Of a DNA stretch of 64,000 nucleotides, positions 55,119 through 63,570 are shown one piece after another. The stretch is from Bin5 sp965200615. Lineage in GTDB: Bacteria; Chloroflexota; Anaerolineae; Caldilineales; Caldilineaceae. Below the pieces are notes generated by a model. That model saw only the letters and a program-made list of their open reading frames with translations, searched no databases and had not been told where the DNA came from. The DNA is taken from positions 4,774,001 through 4,838,000 of the forward strand of contig OZ241377.1 in assembly GCA_965200615.1 (NCBI GenBank). Reading direction: 5' to 3'. Both the position numbers and the translations under genes were made by a program. Every line of letters begins with the position of its first letter. Within the stretch, counting starts at the first letter, position 1.

Positions 55119-55928
55119 CTAGTGGGGCTGTTGCCTCATCGTCTTGCGCAGGCGGAAGACCAGCCAGAGAAATGGTAAGGGAACAAGGAATCGCGTCAAC
55201 TCTTTTATAACCTCGCGACCGGATTCCGGCCCAAACCAATTCAAATTCAGATGAGAAAAGCTATCCGACATCGCAGGTGGCGCATTGGCATAAACGACAT
55301 ACACCGCAATGGAAATCAGCAGATATCGAATCTTCCTTTGCTGAACGCTGGCAAGAACCAGCACCGATGTAACCACATTGAAGAACAACAACGTAGTTAT
55401 CCAAAGTACGGGGTAATACCAGGCCGCAAACGGATGATACGTCCAGTTCAGCCAATTCGCTATCTCTACAAATGAGTGCTTGATTGTGTTCCAATGTTCT
55501 GGGCTGATGTTAGAAAAATGTGGTTCAATTTTAAGCAGCAGTGCGAGATAGCTGTAGCCTATCCCGAACAGCACACCGTCCTGCCACAATCTCACTTTCG
55601 TCGCAACATAGCGGAAAATCAGCCAGTGGCCTACTTCTCTGATCAGCCCAAAGATGAGCGATTCCAGAATCCAGGGGAAGAAAATCCTTGCTCCCGAATA
55701 GTATACGAGGAAGAGCAGGATTGGGACGAAAGCATCATGATATGAGAGTTCAACAACCGTTTCACCCAGAAGTGGGTACGCAAAATAATTGATGACAAAA
55801 GCCAAAAGGCAAAAGAGCAGGCTGCCCCAGTGCGCGTTTGTGCGTTTTTGCCAGATGACTATGGCGGCGATGGGGAGGACGGTAACCAGCGAAAATTTTG
55901 CAATGAAAACGAGAATGTTAATGAACAT
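55119..55928 (-). CDS. YhfC-like polytopic membrane protein
   Basis: A 269-residue protein with seven or eight predicted helices. WILESLIFGLIREVGHWLIF and the following RYVATKVRLWQDGVLFGIGY resemble YhfC-family proteins (putative intramembrane metalloproteases of the CPBP-like clan), where a Glu-rich helix and a G-x-GHGG-x-E motif face each other. Here the second motif reads GIGYSYLALL, without the His and Glu. The gene is 25 bases upstream of the short permease gene on the same strand, so it may belong to the same export operon. The family call is tentative and catalysis unlikely. Confidence 0.5.
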   Translation of the reverse strand: MFINILVFIAKFSLVTVLPIAAIVIWQKRTNAHWGSLLFCLLAFVINYFAYPLLGETVVELSYHDAFVPILLFLVYYSGARIFFPWILESLIFGLIREVGHWLIFRYVATKVRLWQDGVLFGIGYSYLALLLKIEPHFSNISPEHWNTIKHSFVEIANWLNWTYHPFAAWYYPVLWITTLLFFNVVTSVLVLASVQQRKIRYLLISIAVYVVYANAPPAMSDSFSHLNLNWFGPESGREVIKELTRFLVPLPFLWLVFRLRKTMRQQPH

Positions 55929-56210
55929 CCAGGGTGTGGTTCCCTTCTTAAGAGGACCGGTTCACCTGCCTCAGACTCAATGTGGCCCTCTGCCACTTCT
56001 TCAATGCACTACCGGATCCCGAAGCTGAGCGCTGTCGTCGTATACGCAATAATCTTGTGAACTCAAGTATATAGCCCCAAAAAATGCCCTTCAAAAGGAT
56101 TTGAATTCCCGCCGGCACATGAACCGGTATCAGGAAACACGCCAAGACCGACCCAGTTCTTGCAGAGGCGCAAAATGATCCTTCACAGGGGATTCACAGG
56201 ACCTACACGC

Positions 56211-56708
56211 TCACAGGAAAACGACCCACACACACGCCAACTTACTCGCCGCTCTCGTCAGCGTCCGGTTCACTCTCGCCGAATAGCGGCATGTTCGCGG
56301 GCCGCTGCAGTAACGTCCCCATGCGTATGCGGGCGATGCGGCCAGCTCGTCGACGCCACTCTCTATGGCCAGCTGACAGGTTTGCTCAAAGAGCTCAATG
56401 GCCGCGGCGGCGTCTCCTTCCACTTCAGCCACGTTTCCCAACAGGAAATAGCCCTGCGGGTCCAAGGCATCCAGGGCCAGCGCCTCCCGGGCCTTCCCAG
56501 CCTGCCCCAGCTTGTCGCGAACGACCGCCTCCCAGATCAACAGATCCGCGTCCGGCTCGGTGAGCAGCGCCTTCGCCTCCTCAATGACCGCCAGCCCATC
56601 CTCCCAGCGCGCCTCGAAGGCCAGATACCGCAACTCGGCGATCGCCTCGGACGTTATAACGGAGTTGGCGTCCGCCGGAATGACAAAGGTGAACAGGGCC
56701 CAAACCAT
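56211..56708 (-). CDS. TPR-like protein, probably truncated
   Basis: A 165-residue frame starts with a hydrophobic segment (MVWALFTFVIPADANS). Helix pairs with TPR spacing follow: AIAELRYLAFEARWEDGLAV, IEEAKALLTEPDADLLIWEA, DPQGYFLLGNVAEVEGDAAA and AIELFEQTCQLAIESG. After residue ~140 (AYAWGRYC) the sequence becomes Arg/Cys-rich and no longer resembles TPRs, suggesting a frameshift or a truncated C-terminus. There is no good ribosome-binding site and a stop codon lies 21 bases upstream of the ATG. Probably a relic of a longer TPR lipoprotein. Confidence 0.45.
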   Translation of the reverse strand: MVWALFTFVIPADANSVITSEAIAELRYLAFEARWEDGLAVIEEAKALLTEPDADLLIWEAVVRDKLGQAGKAREALALDALDPQGYFLLGNVAEVEGDAAAAIELFEQTCQLAIESGVDELAASPAYAWGRYCSGPRTCRYSARVNRTLTRAASKLACVWVVFL

Positions 56709-56790
56709 CGACCGGTCAAGAGTGGCCTACATTCTAGCGGATTTCGCGTCCGAGGCGAAGTCACCCCTCAGGCGGGGGCGCATCCCACCC

Positions 56791-57606
56791 CTAATTCGTG
56801 CCGTAATCGCCGTCGGGGTGGTCGGGCGTTCCCAGTTTCCAGTAGCCCCTGGTCACCATTCGTTCCGGGAGCAGGCCCCTGTCTTCGATGAGGTGGCGAC
56901 GAATGCAGCGCATGGCCCCCGTCTCCAACGCCATCCATACGTAGCCGCGGCCCGCTGGAATTTGGGCCTGTTTCACCGCCTGCTCCAGGGGCACGCCGGC
57001 AGTGAGGCCATACGGCTCCCGGTACAACCACCCCGGCAGATCATCATCTATTGCGGGCAGCGGGCGGCGTTCCTGCTCGTCCGTCACCTCGAACAGGGCG
57101 GTGATCTGCCGTTCGGGCAGCGCCTGCAGGACCTGGACGGCAGCCGGGATGCCGGTGTCGTCGGCCAGCACAAGGTACCAGTCGCCGTCCTGCGGCGGGA
57201 CCCAGCCGCCCCGCGGTCCGGCCACAATGATGCGGTGCCCCGGCCTGGCGGAGCGCAGCCAGTTGGAGGCCGGGCTGTCTCCATGAAGGAGCATCTCCAC
57301 TTCGAGCTCCAGCGTTTCAGCGTTGTAGCGCAGGGGCGTGTAGGTGCGGAGGAACGGCGGCGTAACGCCTTCGGCAAAGACCGGACGGCGGCCCTCATAA
57401 CGCAGGGGCTGCGGCGTGTCCGTTACGCCCGGGGGAGGAAGTATCAACTTGACGTGCGAACCCGGGTCGGCCGGCTCGAATCCGGACAGCTCCGGACCGT
57501 GCAGCACCAGGTTGGCTACCCGGGGCGTCAGCCATTGCAGGCGACGGATTGTGACTGGATAACGTGGCGGCAGGCGGTGCGGCCTGTTGTGTACCGACTC
57601 ACTCAT
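56791..57606 (-). CDS. Siderophore-interacting protein (ferric siderophore reductase, ViuB-like)
   Basis: A 271-residue flavoprotein that reduces Fe(III)-siderophores to release iron in the cytoplasm using NAD(P)H. The FAD-binding RTYTPLRYNAETLELEVEML region and the glycine-rich HRIIVAGPRGGWVPP are typical of the SIP/FAD_binding_9 family. ETGAMRCIRRHLIEDRGL with the closing RGYWKLGTPDHPDGDYG is diagnostic. It lies 195 bases downstream of the siderophore ABC transporter ATPase gene on the same strand, the usual grouping, with two hairpin repeats in the gap. Confidence 0.92.
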   Translation of the reverse strand: MSESVHNRPHRLPPRYPVTIRRLQWLTPRVANLVLHGPELSGFEPADPGSHVKLILPPPGVTDTPQPLRYEGRRPVFAEGVTPPFLRTYTPLRYNAETLELEVEMLLHGDSPASNWLRSARPGHRIIVAGPRGGWVPPQDGDWYLVLADDTGIPAAVQVLQALPERQITALFEVTDEQERRPLPAIDDDLPGWLYREPYGLTAGVPLEQAVKQAQIPAGRGYVWMALETGAMRCIRRHLIEDRGLLPERMVTRGYWKLGTPDHPDGDYGTN

Positions 57607-57680
57607 TGGAATCTCCCATAGCTCTTGGTGTGAACTCCGGTTTTGTCTTACGTTGACATGCTCTCAACTGCGAGGAGAGA

Positions 57681-57764
57681 GGGCAGGCACAAGGCCTGCC
57701 CCTATGGGGAATTTGTGGGGGGCGGCGTGCGAGGGCGGGCGGGGGCAGGCATAAGGCATGCCCC
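57681..57764. repeat. Two REP-like palindromic repeats
   Basis: GGGCAGGCACAAGGCCTGCCCC at 57681-57702 and GGGGCAGGCATAAGGCATGCCCC at 57742-57764 are two copies of the same small hairpin (8-9 bp stem, ACAAG/ATAAG loop), followed by TATG/TACG. Such units are often dispersed between bacterial genes. Here they lie in the siderophore operon between the ATPase and reductase genes, where they could attenuate transcription or protect mRNA. Confidence 0.6.
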
Positions 57765-57801
57765 TACGAAGACTATTGTGACTGAACACTGAACACTGCT
57801 G

Positions 57802-58566
57802 TTATCCAATCGCGAAATAGGCCGCTACCGGTCTGTCCGCATAGGAGTGGACCGGAACCTCCAGGTCGAAGATCTCGGCCATCCAGGGCGCCGTGATGAT
57901 CTCTCCCGGCGAGCCGTCGGCAACGATTGTTCCGTCCTTCATGGCCACAACGCGATCAGCGTGAAAGCTGGCGAAATTGACGTCGTGCAGCACGATGACG
58001 ATCGTCTTGTTGAGTTCCGTGGCAAAGCGGCGGATCAAGCCCATAGTTTGCGACGCGTGGCGCATGTCCAGGTTGTTGAGTGGTTCATCAAGCAGCACGT
58101 AGTCCGTATCCTGGCATAGCACCATGGCGATGAACGCTCGCTGCCTCTGCCCGCCGGAAAGTCGGTTGATCGGTCTTGCGGCAAACTCCGCCAGCTCCAG
58201 GAAATCGATCGCCTCATCGACGTGCCTTGCGTCTTCAGCGGTCAGACGTCCCCGCGAGTAGGGGAACCGCCCGAACTCCACCAGCTCCTTCACTGTGAGC
58301 CGGACCGCGACCTGGTTTTCCTGGCGCAGAATCGACAGCTTCTTGGCAAGGACATTGCCGGCGGTGCGCGACACGTCGAGCCCGTCCACCCGGATTTCGC
58401 CCTCGTCCATTGGCAGCAGCCTGCCGATCATCGACAGCAGCGTGGACTTGCCCGCGCCGTTGGGGCCGACGAGCGCTGTTACGCCGCCGCCCGGAATCGT
58501 GAGCGACACGCCGTCCACCACCGTGTTCGGTCCATAGCGCTTGGTGACGCTGGACAGCTCGATCAA
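57802..58566 (-). CDS. Siderophore ABC transporter ATP-binding protein
   Basis: About 254 residues from TTG 58566. That start overlaps the permease stop (TTGA) and gives the family-typical N-terminus LIELSSVTKRYGPNTVVDGV; the longer open frame to 58845 is out of family. Walker A is GPNGAGKS, the signature LSGGQRQRAF, Walker B YVLLDEPLNNLD, and the switch His lies in IVIVLHDVNFAS. It energises uptake of an Fe(III)-siderophore with the two FecCD permeases encoded just upstream. Closest named relatives by pattern are YclP/FatE-type proteins. Confidence 0.92.
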   Translation of the reverse strand: MIELSSVTKRYGPNTVVDGVSLTIPGGGVTALVGPNGAGKSTLLSMIGRLLPMDEGEIRVDGLDVSRTAGNVLAKKLSILRQENQVAVRLTVKELVEFGRFPYSRGRLTAEDARHVDEAIDFLELAEFAARPINRLSGGQRQRAFIAMVLCQDTDYVLLDEPLNNLDMRHASQTMGLIRRFATELNKTIVIVLHDVNFASFHADRVVAMKDGTIVADGSPGEIITAPWMAEIFDLEVPVHSYADRPVAAYFAIG

Positions 58567-59570
58567 CGCCCCGCCTCCCGCAGCAGCAGCAGAATGAAGT
58601 AGATGCCGCCGATGAAACTGATTATCACGCTCAACCTGACCACCGACGCGAAGACCTCCTGCAGGAGAAACTGTCCGCCTATCAGCGCGATTGCGGCGAT
58701 CATCCCCGCCGCGGCCGGCGTGTAGCGGTGGCGAAAGGTGCCGGTGAGCTGGTAGGCCATGTTGGACACCAGCAGACCGAGGAACGCCACCGGGCCCACA
58801 AGCGCGGTCGACACGGAAACCAGCACCGCGATCGCGGCCAGGCACTGACGGACCACTGCCCGGTGGTTCACCCCCAGATTGATGGCGTGTTCCCGGCCTA
58901 TGGCCACGGCGTCCAGCTGCGCCAGCAACGGGCGGGTGGCAACAGTTATCGCGACGACGGCCGCCGCCGATACCAGCAGCAGCTCCCTGTTCACGGTACT
59001 GAAGTTGGCAAAGAGCAGGTCCTGCAGGGTCATGAACTCATTGGGGTCCAGCAGGCGCATAATCAGCGCGGTCAGGCTGGTGAAAACCGTACCGGTGATG
59101 ATGCCCGCCAGGACGAGGAGGAACAGGTCGCGGTTCTCGCCTCCGAAGAGCAGGCGGTAGAGGACGGCAGCGAAGGCCAGCATGATCCCCACTTCAATGC
59201 CGAACCGCAGCCGTACGTCCAGCGACAGGAAAGACAGCGTGCCGAACAGGAAGGCGGCGCCGGTCTGAATCAGCACAAAGAGGGCGTCGAACCCCATCAG
59301 GCTGGGCGTCAGTATGCGGTTGTTGGTGATCGTGTGGAGCAGCACGGAGGCGTAGGCGACAGCGAATCCCACCAGCAGCATGCCGCCGACCTTGCGTCCG
59401 CGCAGCTCGAGAGCGAAATCCAGCGAACCTTTGAGATGGTAGGTCATGAAGAGCGCGGTTACCATCACCAGCAGTATGCCGAGCAGCAGCAGAACCGTAA
59501 CCGGACGCCCGCTTTCCGGCATCCCGCGTCCGCTCATGGCAAACGCCGTGCGCCACCGGTCAGCCAGCAT
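58563..59570 (-). CDS. FecCD-family iron-siderophore permease (second)
   Basis: A 335-residue inner-membrane permease with about nine helices, from ATG 59570; the open frame to 59597 only adds residues overlapping the previous gene. Typical FecCD features are LRGRKVGGMLLVGFAVAYAS near helix 2 and the late GPVAFLGLLVSNMAYQLTGT block contacting the ATPase. It overlaps the first permease gene by 11 bases and the ATPase start by four, so the operon is tightly coupled. The two permeases form a heterodimer, as in YclNO or FatDC. Confidence 0.9.
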   Translation of the reverse strand: MLADRWRTAFAMSGRGMPESGRPVTVLLLLGILLVMVTALFMTYHLKGSLDFALELRGRKVGGMLLVGFAVAYASVLLHTITNNRILTPSLMGFDALFVLIQTGAAFLFGTLSFLSLDVRLRFGIEVGIMLAFAAVLYRLLFGGENRDLFLLVLAGIITGTVFTSLTALIMRLLDPNEFMTLQDLLFANFSTVNRELLLVSAAAVVAITVATRPLLAQLDAVAIGREHAINLGVNHRAVVRQCLAAIAVLVSVSTALVGPVAFLGLLVSNMAYQLTGTFRHRYTPAAAGMIAAIALIGGQFLLQEVFASVVRLSVIISFIGGIYFILLLLREAGR

Positions 59571-60567
59571 TGAAACGGCTCCTGAGGACGAGGGCAAGGA
59601 AGATGGCGCCGCCCACGACCCCGACCACGGTCCCGACCGGGATCTCGTAGGGGAAGCGAATGGTGCGGCTCACGATGTCGCATACCAGCACGAAGAATGC
59701 GCCGCTGACCGCGGTCAGCGGCAGCACGCGCCGCAGATTGTCGCCCATTGTCATCGTAACCAGGTTGGGAACGACCAGCCCCAGGAAGGGTATGCCCCCG
59801 ACCACGACGACGACCACCGCGGAAACGGAGGCCGCGAGCGCCATCCCGCCGTAGAGCACCCTGTGGTAGTTCACGCCCAGGTTGACCGCCACATCGCGGC
59901 CCATCCCCGCCAGTGTGAAACGATTGGCGAAAAGGTAGGCGACCACGGTCATGGCTCCGACCAGGTAGAGCAGCTCGTAGCGCCCGCGCAGGATGCCGGA
60001 GAAGTCGCCATTGGTCCAGGCGCTGAGCGACTGCAGCAGGTCGTAGCGCAGGACAAGAAAGGTGGCGGCGGCCTGAATGACGCCGCCCAGCATGATTCCG
60101 ATCAGGGGGACGACGATGATGTCGGCGAAACGCAGCCGCTGGACCAGGAGCATGAACAGCGCCATTCCGCCCAGCGCGAAGATCACGGCGATCGTCATCT
60201 TGAGAAAGACGGAGGCGCCGGCAAACCAGATGGTTGCGACGACCAGTCCCAGGCTGGCTGCGTCGACGGCGCCGGCGGTGGTGGGCGCGACGAAGCGGTT
60301 GCGCACCAGGCTCTGCATGATCAGCCCCACCACGCCCATGGCGGAGCCGGAGAGCAGGATCGCCGCCAGCCGGGGTACCCTGCTCACCACGAATAGCAGC
60401 ATTTTGGACGATTCGGCCCGAAGGAGATCGGAGAGGCCGATCTCGCTGACCCCAATGAAAAGGGACCAGGCGGAAACGAGCGTGAGGGAGGCCAGGGCCA
60501 GGCCCAGAAGGGCGGTATCTCGAAAGCGCCCCGCCGCCGGCCCCCCGCTGCGCGCCGACGTCGCCAT
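59560..60567 (-). CDS. FecCD-family iron-siderophore permease (first)
   Basis: A 335-residue permease. RVPRLAAILLSGSAMGVVGL followed by IMQSLVRNRFVAPTTAGAVD is the FecCD hallmark near helices 2-3, and IPFLGLVVPNLVTMTMGDNL is the ATPase-coupling region. The N-terminal ~18 residues are cytoplasmic. The gene begins 3 bases after the substrate-binding protein stop. It forms the channel with the second permease; petrobactin/catecholate-type transporters share this gene order. Confidence 0.9.
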   Translation of the reverse strand: MATSARSGGPAAGRFRDTALLGLALASLTLVSAWSLFIGVSEIGLSDLLRAESSKMLLFVVSRVPRLAAILLSGSAMGVVGLIMQSLVRNRFVAPTTAGAVDAASLGLVVATIWFAGASVFLKMTIAVIFALGGMALFMLLVQRLRFADIIVVPLIGIMLGGVIQAAATFLVLRYDLLQSLSAWTNGDFSGILRGRYELLYLVGAMTVVAYLFANRFTLAGMGRDVAVNLGVNYHRVLYGGMALAASVSAVVVVVVGGIPFLGLVVPNLVTMTMGDNLRRVLPLTAVSGAFFVLVCDIVSRTIRFPYEIPVGTVVGVVGGAIFLALVLRSRFNAG

Positions 60568-60570
60568 GCG

Positions 60571-61569
60571 CTATTGCAGACCGGCCTTGACGTCTTCGAC
60601 AACCTGGAAGAAGGCGGGCAGGGCGGTCCAGGCGATGTACCAGTCGAACGAGTTGACGTAGACTACCCGTCCGTTCTGCCACGCCGGCGTCTGCTGCACC
60701 AGCTCGTTGTCGAGGATCTCGGCCGCGGCCTTGCCCTCCTCGCCGATCGCCGAGGCGCGGTCGATGACGAACAGAACGTCCGGCTGCATCTCCAGGATGT
60801 ATTCGAAGGAGACGGCGTCACCGTGGGTCGCCTCGCGTTCCAGGTTCTCGTCGGCGGCAGCGTACCCGAAGGTGTCGTGGACGAAACCGAAGCGGGAGCC
60901 GGGGCCGTAAGCCGTAACCTCCGCGCCCGTGGTCATCAGGATCAGCGCCCTGCCCGCATCGGCCGCCTGGGCACTCACCTTTTGGACCTCCGCGTCCAGC
61001 TCGGCCAGGCGTTCCTCAACCCGGTCTTCCACGCCGAATATCTTGCCCATGTTACGGTGCTGTTCTTGGAACTTGTTGTAAAAGTCCTCCCAGACGGTCA
61101 GGTCGGCGGTGGGCGCGATCTCCTTCATGTCGGCGTAGATTCTCGAAGAGCGGCCGGCCACGATGATCAGGTCGGGCTCGAGGGCGTTGATGGCCTCGTA
61201 GTCCGGCTCCCAGACGCTGCCCAGCTCCGCAAAGTCGGGGTTGTTGAGGGCGTCGGCGTACTTGTCAGGAACCGGCACGCCCAGCCCCAGCAGACCGGCA
61301 ATTCCCTCCACGCCCAGGTCGTGCAGCGAGAGCAGCGCGGCAATGTCGGCAACAACCACCGTCTGCGGGTTGACCGGCACCACGTCGGTTCCCGAGTAGT
61401 GCATGATCTCCACCTCGGAGGGCACGGCATCGGCTGTGTCGGCGGGCTGGGACATCGCCGCGCCGTCGCCGGCCGGGACCGGAACACAGGCGCCTGCCAT
61501 AAGGAGCCCGGCCGCCGCCACCACCCGAACCATGACTGAAATTCTCGGGAAGATATTCACCTTCAACAT
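60571..61569 (-). CDS. Siderophore ABC transporter substrate-binding lipoprotein
   Basis: A 332-residue lipoprotein from ATG 61569 (AGGA about 7 bases upstream; the open frame to 61644 is discarded). The type II signal is VVAAAGLLMAGACVPVP. The mature protein is a type-3 (helical-backbone) binding protein: TVVVADIAALLSLHDLGVEG, then VWEPDYEAINALEPDLIIVA, GRSSRIYADMKEIAPTADL and TTGAEVTAYGPGSRFGFVHD. These blocks match the YclQ/FatB group that binds Fe(III)-siderophores. It heads the operon SBP-permease-permease-ATPase-reductase. Expression is probably iron-regulated. Confidence 0.92.
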   Translation of the reverse strand: MLKVNIFPRISVMVRVVAAAGLLMAGACVPVPAGDGAAMSQPADTADAVPSEVEIMHYSGTDVVPVNPQTVVVADIAALLSLHDLGVEGIAGLLGLGVPVPDKYADALNNPDFAELGSVWEPDYEAINALEPDLIIVAGRSSRIYADMKEIAPTADLTVWEDFYNKFQEQHRNMGKIFGVEDRVEERLAELDAEVQKVSAQAADAGRALILMTTGAEVTAYGPGSRFGFVHDTFGYAAADENLEREATHGDAVSFEYILEMQPDVLFVIDRASAIGEEGKAAAEILDNELVQQTPAWQNGRVVYVNSFDWYIAWTALPAFFQVVEDVKAGLQ

Positions 61570-61582
61570 GGAAGTCCTCACT

Positions 61583-61615
61583 TTCTGGAGATGTATCAGT
61601 TCTGGAGATGTATCA
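61583..61615. repeat. 16-bp direct repeat in the siderophore operon leader
   Basis: TTCTGGAGATGTATCA occurs at 61583-61598 and again at 61600-61615, a period of 17 bases, 14-46 bases upstream of the binding-protein start. It may be a recent slippage duplication or a pair of binding sites for an iron regulator. It does not match Fur or DtxR consensus by eye. Confidence 0.45.
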
Positions 61616-61720
61616 ATGCAAAACGAGCGATAAAAGTTTAGCACAGCGACAGGCTGAAAATCGCGAAATTTGGCAGCAGTTTATTGCGGCATCTCTAAAC
61701 GCATTTGTTAACGAAGGTTC

Positions 61721-61786
61721 ATGACGGAGTTAACCGCAGTTGCGAAGCAGGAGCGCTTTGCCGGGGAACAGGGGTGGGGAGAATAG
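61721..61786 (+). mobile_element. ISAs1-like 5' remnant
   Basis: A 21-codon frame starts MTELTAVAKQERFAGEQGWG and stops. Start and 'ERFAG' block parallel the ISAs1-type remnant at 2235 (MTEL...VERFAG), and short DNA blocks match (ATGACGGA, GAGCGCTTTGC). Too short for certainty. Confidence 0.35.
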
Positions 61787-61792
61787 TTTTAC

Positions 61793-62190
61793 AGTGAGCT
61801 TGGCCTCAAAAACTGGACCACAAGCTAAGGTGTATAATGGAGCAATTCACCAAGCCTGTAGAGGGGCAGAACGATGGTCAGGAAACGGCGGCAACACACG
61901 GCGGCAGTGTGAGTTGCCGGGGCTGAATCGGGGCCTCCTTCTACTATCAAACGGCTTCCGAGTCGACGCTGAACCTGCATCTGATGCGCCTGTTCGCAAA
62001 GCGGTCGGTCTGCCGACATTGACGAGCAATTCCTGCGCACGCCCTTCTATGGCTGGCCCAAGATGACAGCCTATCTGCGTCGGTTGGGCTACGCCATCAA
62101 TGGCAAACAAGTCAGACGGCTGATGCGTCTGATGGATATTCAAGCGATCTACCCCAGGCGAAGCAGCAGTTCACCTGGCCAGGGGCATAC
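61793..62190 (+). mobile_element. IS3-family element remnant
   Basis: It begins with an end-like TGAGCTTGGCCTCAAAAACT, then an OrfA start at 61837 (MEQFTKPVEGQNDGQE, with RKRRQHTAA in another frame). Downstream, after stops and shifts, an OrfB piece reads IDEQFLRTPFYGWPKMTAYL, RRLGYAINGKQVRRLMRLMD and IQAIYPRRSSS. The latter matches the HTH_21 region of IS3-family transposases before the DDE core; the DDE domain itself is missing. The right boundary runs into the 3' end of a Gfo/Idh/MocA gene. Confidence 0.7.
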
Positions 62191-63256
62191 ACAGCAACTG
62201 AACGGTTCGCCTCTCCTGTGCACTACGTATGGCCGAATCAACGATTTGCTGGCCGATCCGACAGATCGCCGGCGACAACGGGCCCTCCGGCTTCTGCCCA
62301 GTCTCCAAACAGTTCATGAAATACTGGATCACATTCTCGTTGGGCGGCGAGAGCCGGTCAACCGGGTGGTCATAGCCCGCGGGACACGCGTGCGTCTGAA
62401 CGCGTACGGTGTCTTCGTAGTCGTAGCTGCTGATCGTTCCCTCGCTCCCCTTGAGCACAAAGCCGCATTTAGGCTGAGGCTGCAGGGTCCACGGGTCTGT
62501 GAACGTGCCCCAGCGGGTCTCAAACTTGGAGAGCCCGAACGGATATTTGCAGATGGTGATGCTGTGCTCGTCCACTTCCAGGCCGGCCGGCTCATCCACC
62601 ACGGTCGTTACTTCGAGCGGGGCTCGGCCGTCCAGAAACCAGGTCCCCAGCGTTACCCCGTAACCCAGATAGTCCAGGAGTGAGCCGCCCCCCTCGGCCT
62701 TCTGATAGAACCAACTCTCGCTTTTTCGCCGCCGGTACTCTTCGTCGGTCTCCTCCTTGTCGGCAACGTGGAAAAGGGGTCCGCGATTGCCGTCATAGTA
62801 GTGGACCTCAATCAACTCGCCGATTGTCCCTTCTTCCAGAAGTCGTTTGGCCGTCACGTGACAGGGGTACCAGCGCAACGGCCAGTTGATGATGAACTGC
62901 TTCCCCGTTTCATCCATCGCCGCGATCATCTTGTCGGCAGCGGCCAGGTCAGAGGCAAACGGCTTTTCCAACAGCACGTGTACATTGAACGGGGCGACCT
63001 TGAGCACCCATTCGGCGTGGGTTGCCGTGGATGGACACAGTAGAACGATGTCCGGTTGCGCCCTTTCCAGGCACTCCCGGTAGTCGGTAAAGACTCGCTG
63101 CGCCGGAATGGCGAAGTTGTCGATTGTGGACGCCATCCTTTCTCTGTCGGCATGACAGATTCCGACGATCTCCACATCGGCGTGTTCATGGCACTGGCGC
63201 AGGAGATCCCCCATGTGCGAATGATCGAAGTTTATACCCGCAACTTTCCAGGTCAT
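62171..63256 (-). CDS. Gfo/Idh/MocA family oxidoreductase, 3' end fused to an IS3 relic
   Basis: A 361-residue dehydrogenase. VAGINFDHSHMGDLLRQCHE is the Rossmann start, with His replacing the usual small glycine loop. LEKPFASDLAAADKMI is the catalytic block, EGGGSLLDYLGYGVTLGTWF the start of the C-terminal domain. After AQERRTVQL the final codons come from sequence shared with the IS3 relic, so the natural C-terminus has probably been replaced. Substrate unknown. It diverges from the NAD synthetase gene at 63571. Confidence 0.82.
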   Translation of the reverse strand: MTWKVAGINFDHSHMGDLLRQCHEHADVEIVGICHADRERMASTIDNFAIPAQRVFTDYRECLERAQPDIVLLCPSTATHAEWVLKVAPFNVHVLLEKPFASDLAAADKMIAAMDETGKQFIINWPLRWYPCHVTAKRLLEEGTIGELIEVHYYDGNRGPLFHVADKEETDEEYRRRKSESWFYQKAEGGGSLLDYLGYGVTLGTWFLDGRAPLEVTTVVDEPAGLEVDEHSITICKYPFGLSKFETRWGTFTDPWTLQPQPKCGFVLKGSEGTISSYDYEDTVRVQTHACPAGYDHPVDRLSPPNENVIQYFMNCLETGQKPEGPLSPAICRIGQQIVDSAIRSAQERRTVQLLCMPLAR

Positions 63257-63280
63257 TTTTGCGTCTAATCCCCAGCAGCG

Positions 63281-63505
63281 CTAAATGTCAGCGACGTACG
63301 TGCGTTGCCACTGAATCCATGCCGCGCCGCGCCTAACTTCAGACCGAATGGTAATGGGATGGGCACGAATGGTGTCCCAGGCAAGGAGAGCATTGCAAGC
63401 CAAGCCTGCGAGACGGCGCCTGTTCCGGCCCCCATGTTTCCGGCAATTATCGCAAAGTTTCGGAAAGCGTGTCAATTGGGCTTTGCGCCGGCTACCGGAA
63501 TCCAA
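63281..63505 (-). CDS. Hypothetical small basic ORF
   Basis: A 74-residue frame in the 314-base gap between the Gfo/Idh/MocA and NAD synthetase genes. It is Arg-rich with a CDNCRKHG pair of cysteines and RNRRRLAGLACNALLAWDTI. It could be a fragment of a DNA-binding or transposase protein, or chance. No other feature is visible in 63257-63570. Confidence 0.2.
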   Translation of the reverse strand: MDSGSRRKAQLTRFPKLCDNCRKHGGRNRRRLAGLACNALLAWDTIRAHPITIRSEVRRGAAWIQWQRTYVADI

Positions 63506-63570
63506 GATAATACGCTGGAGAAGGCGTTTGCCAGCGGCAACGGTAAGCTTTGGATATTTTCTGAACCAGG

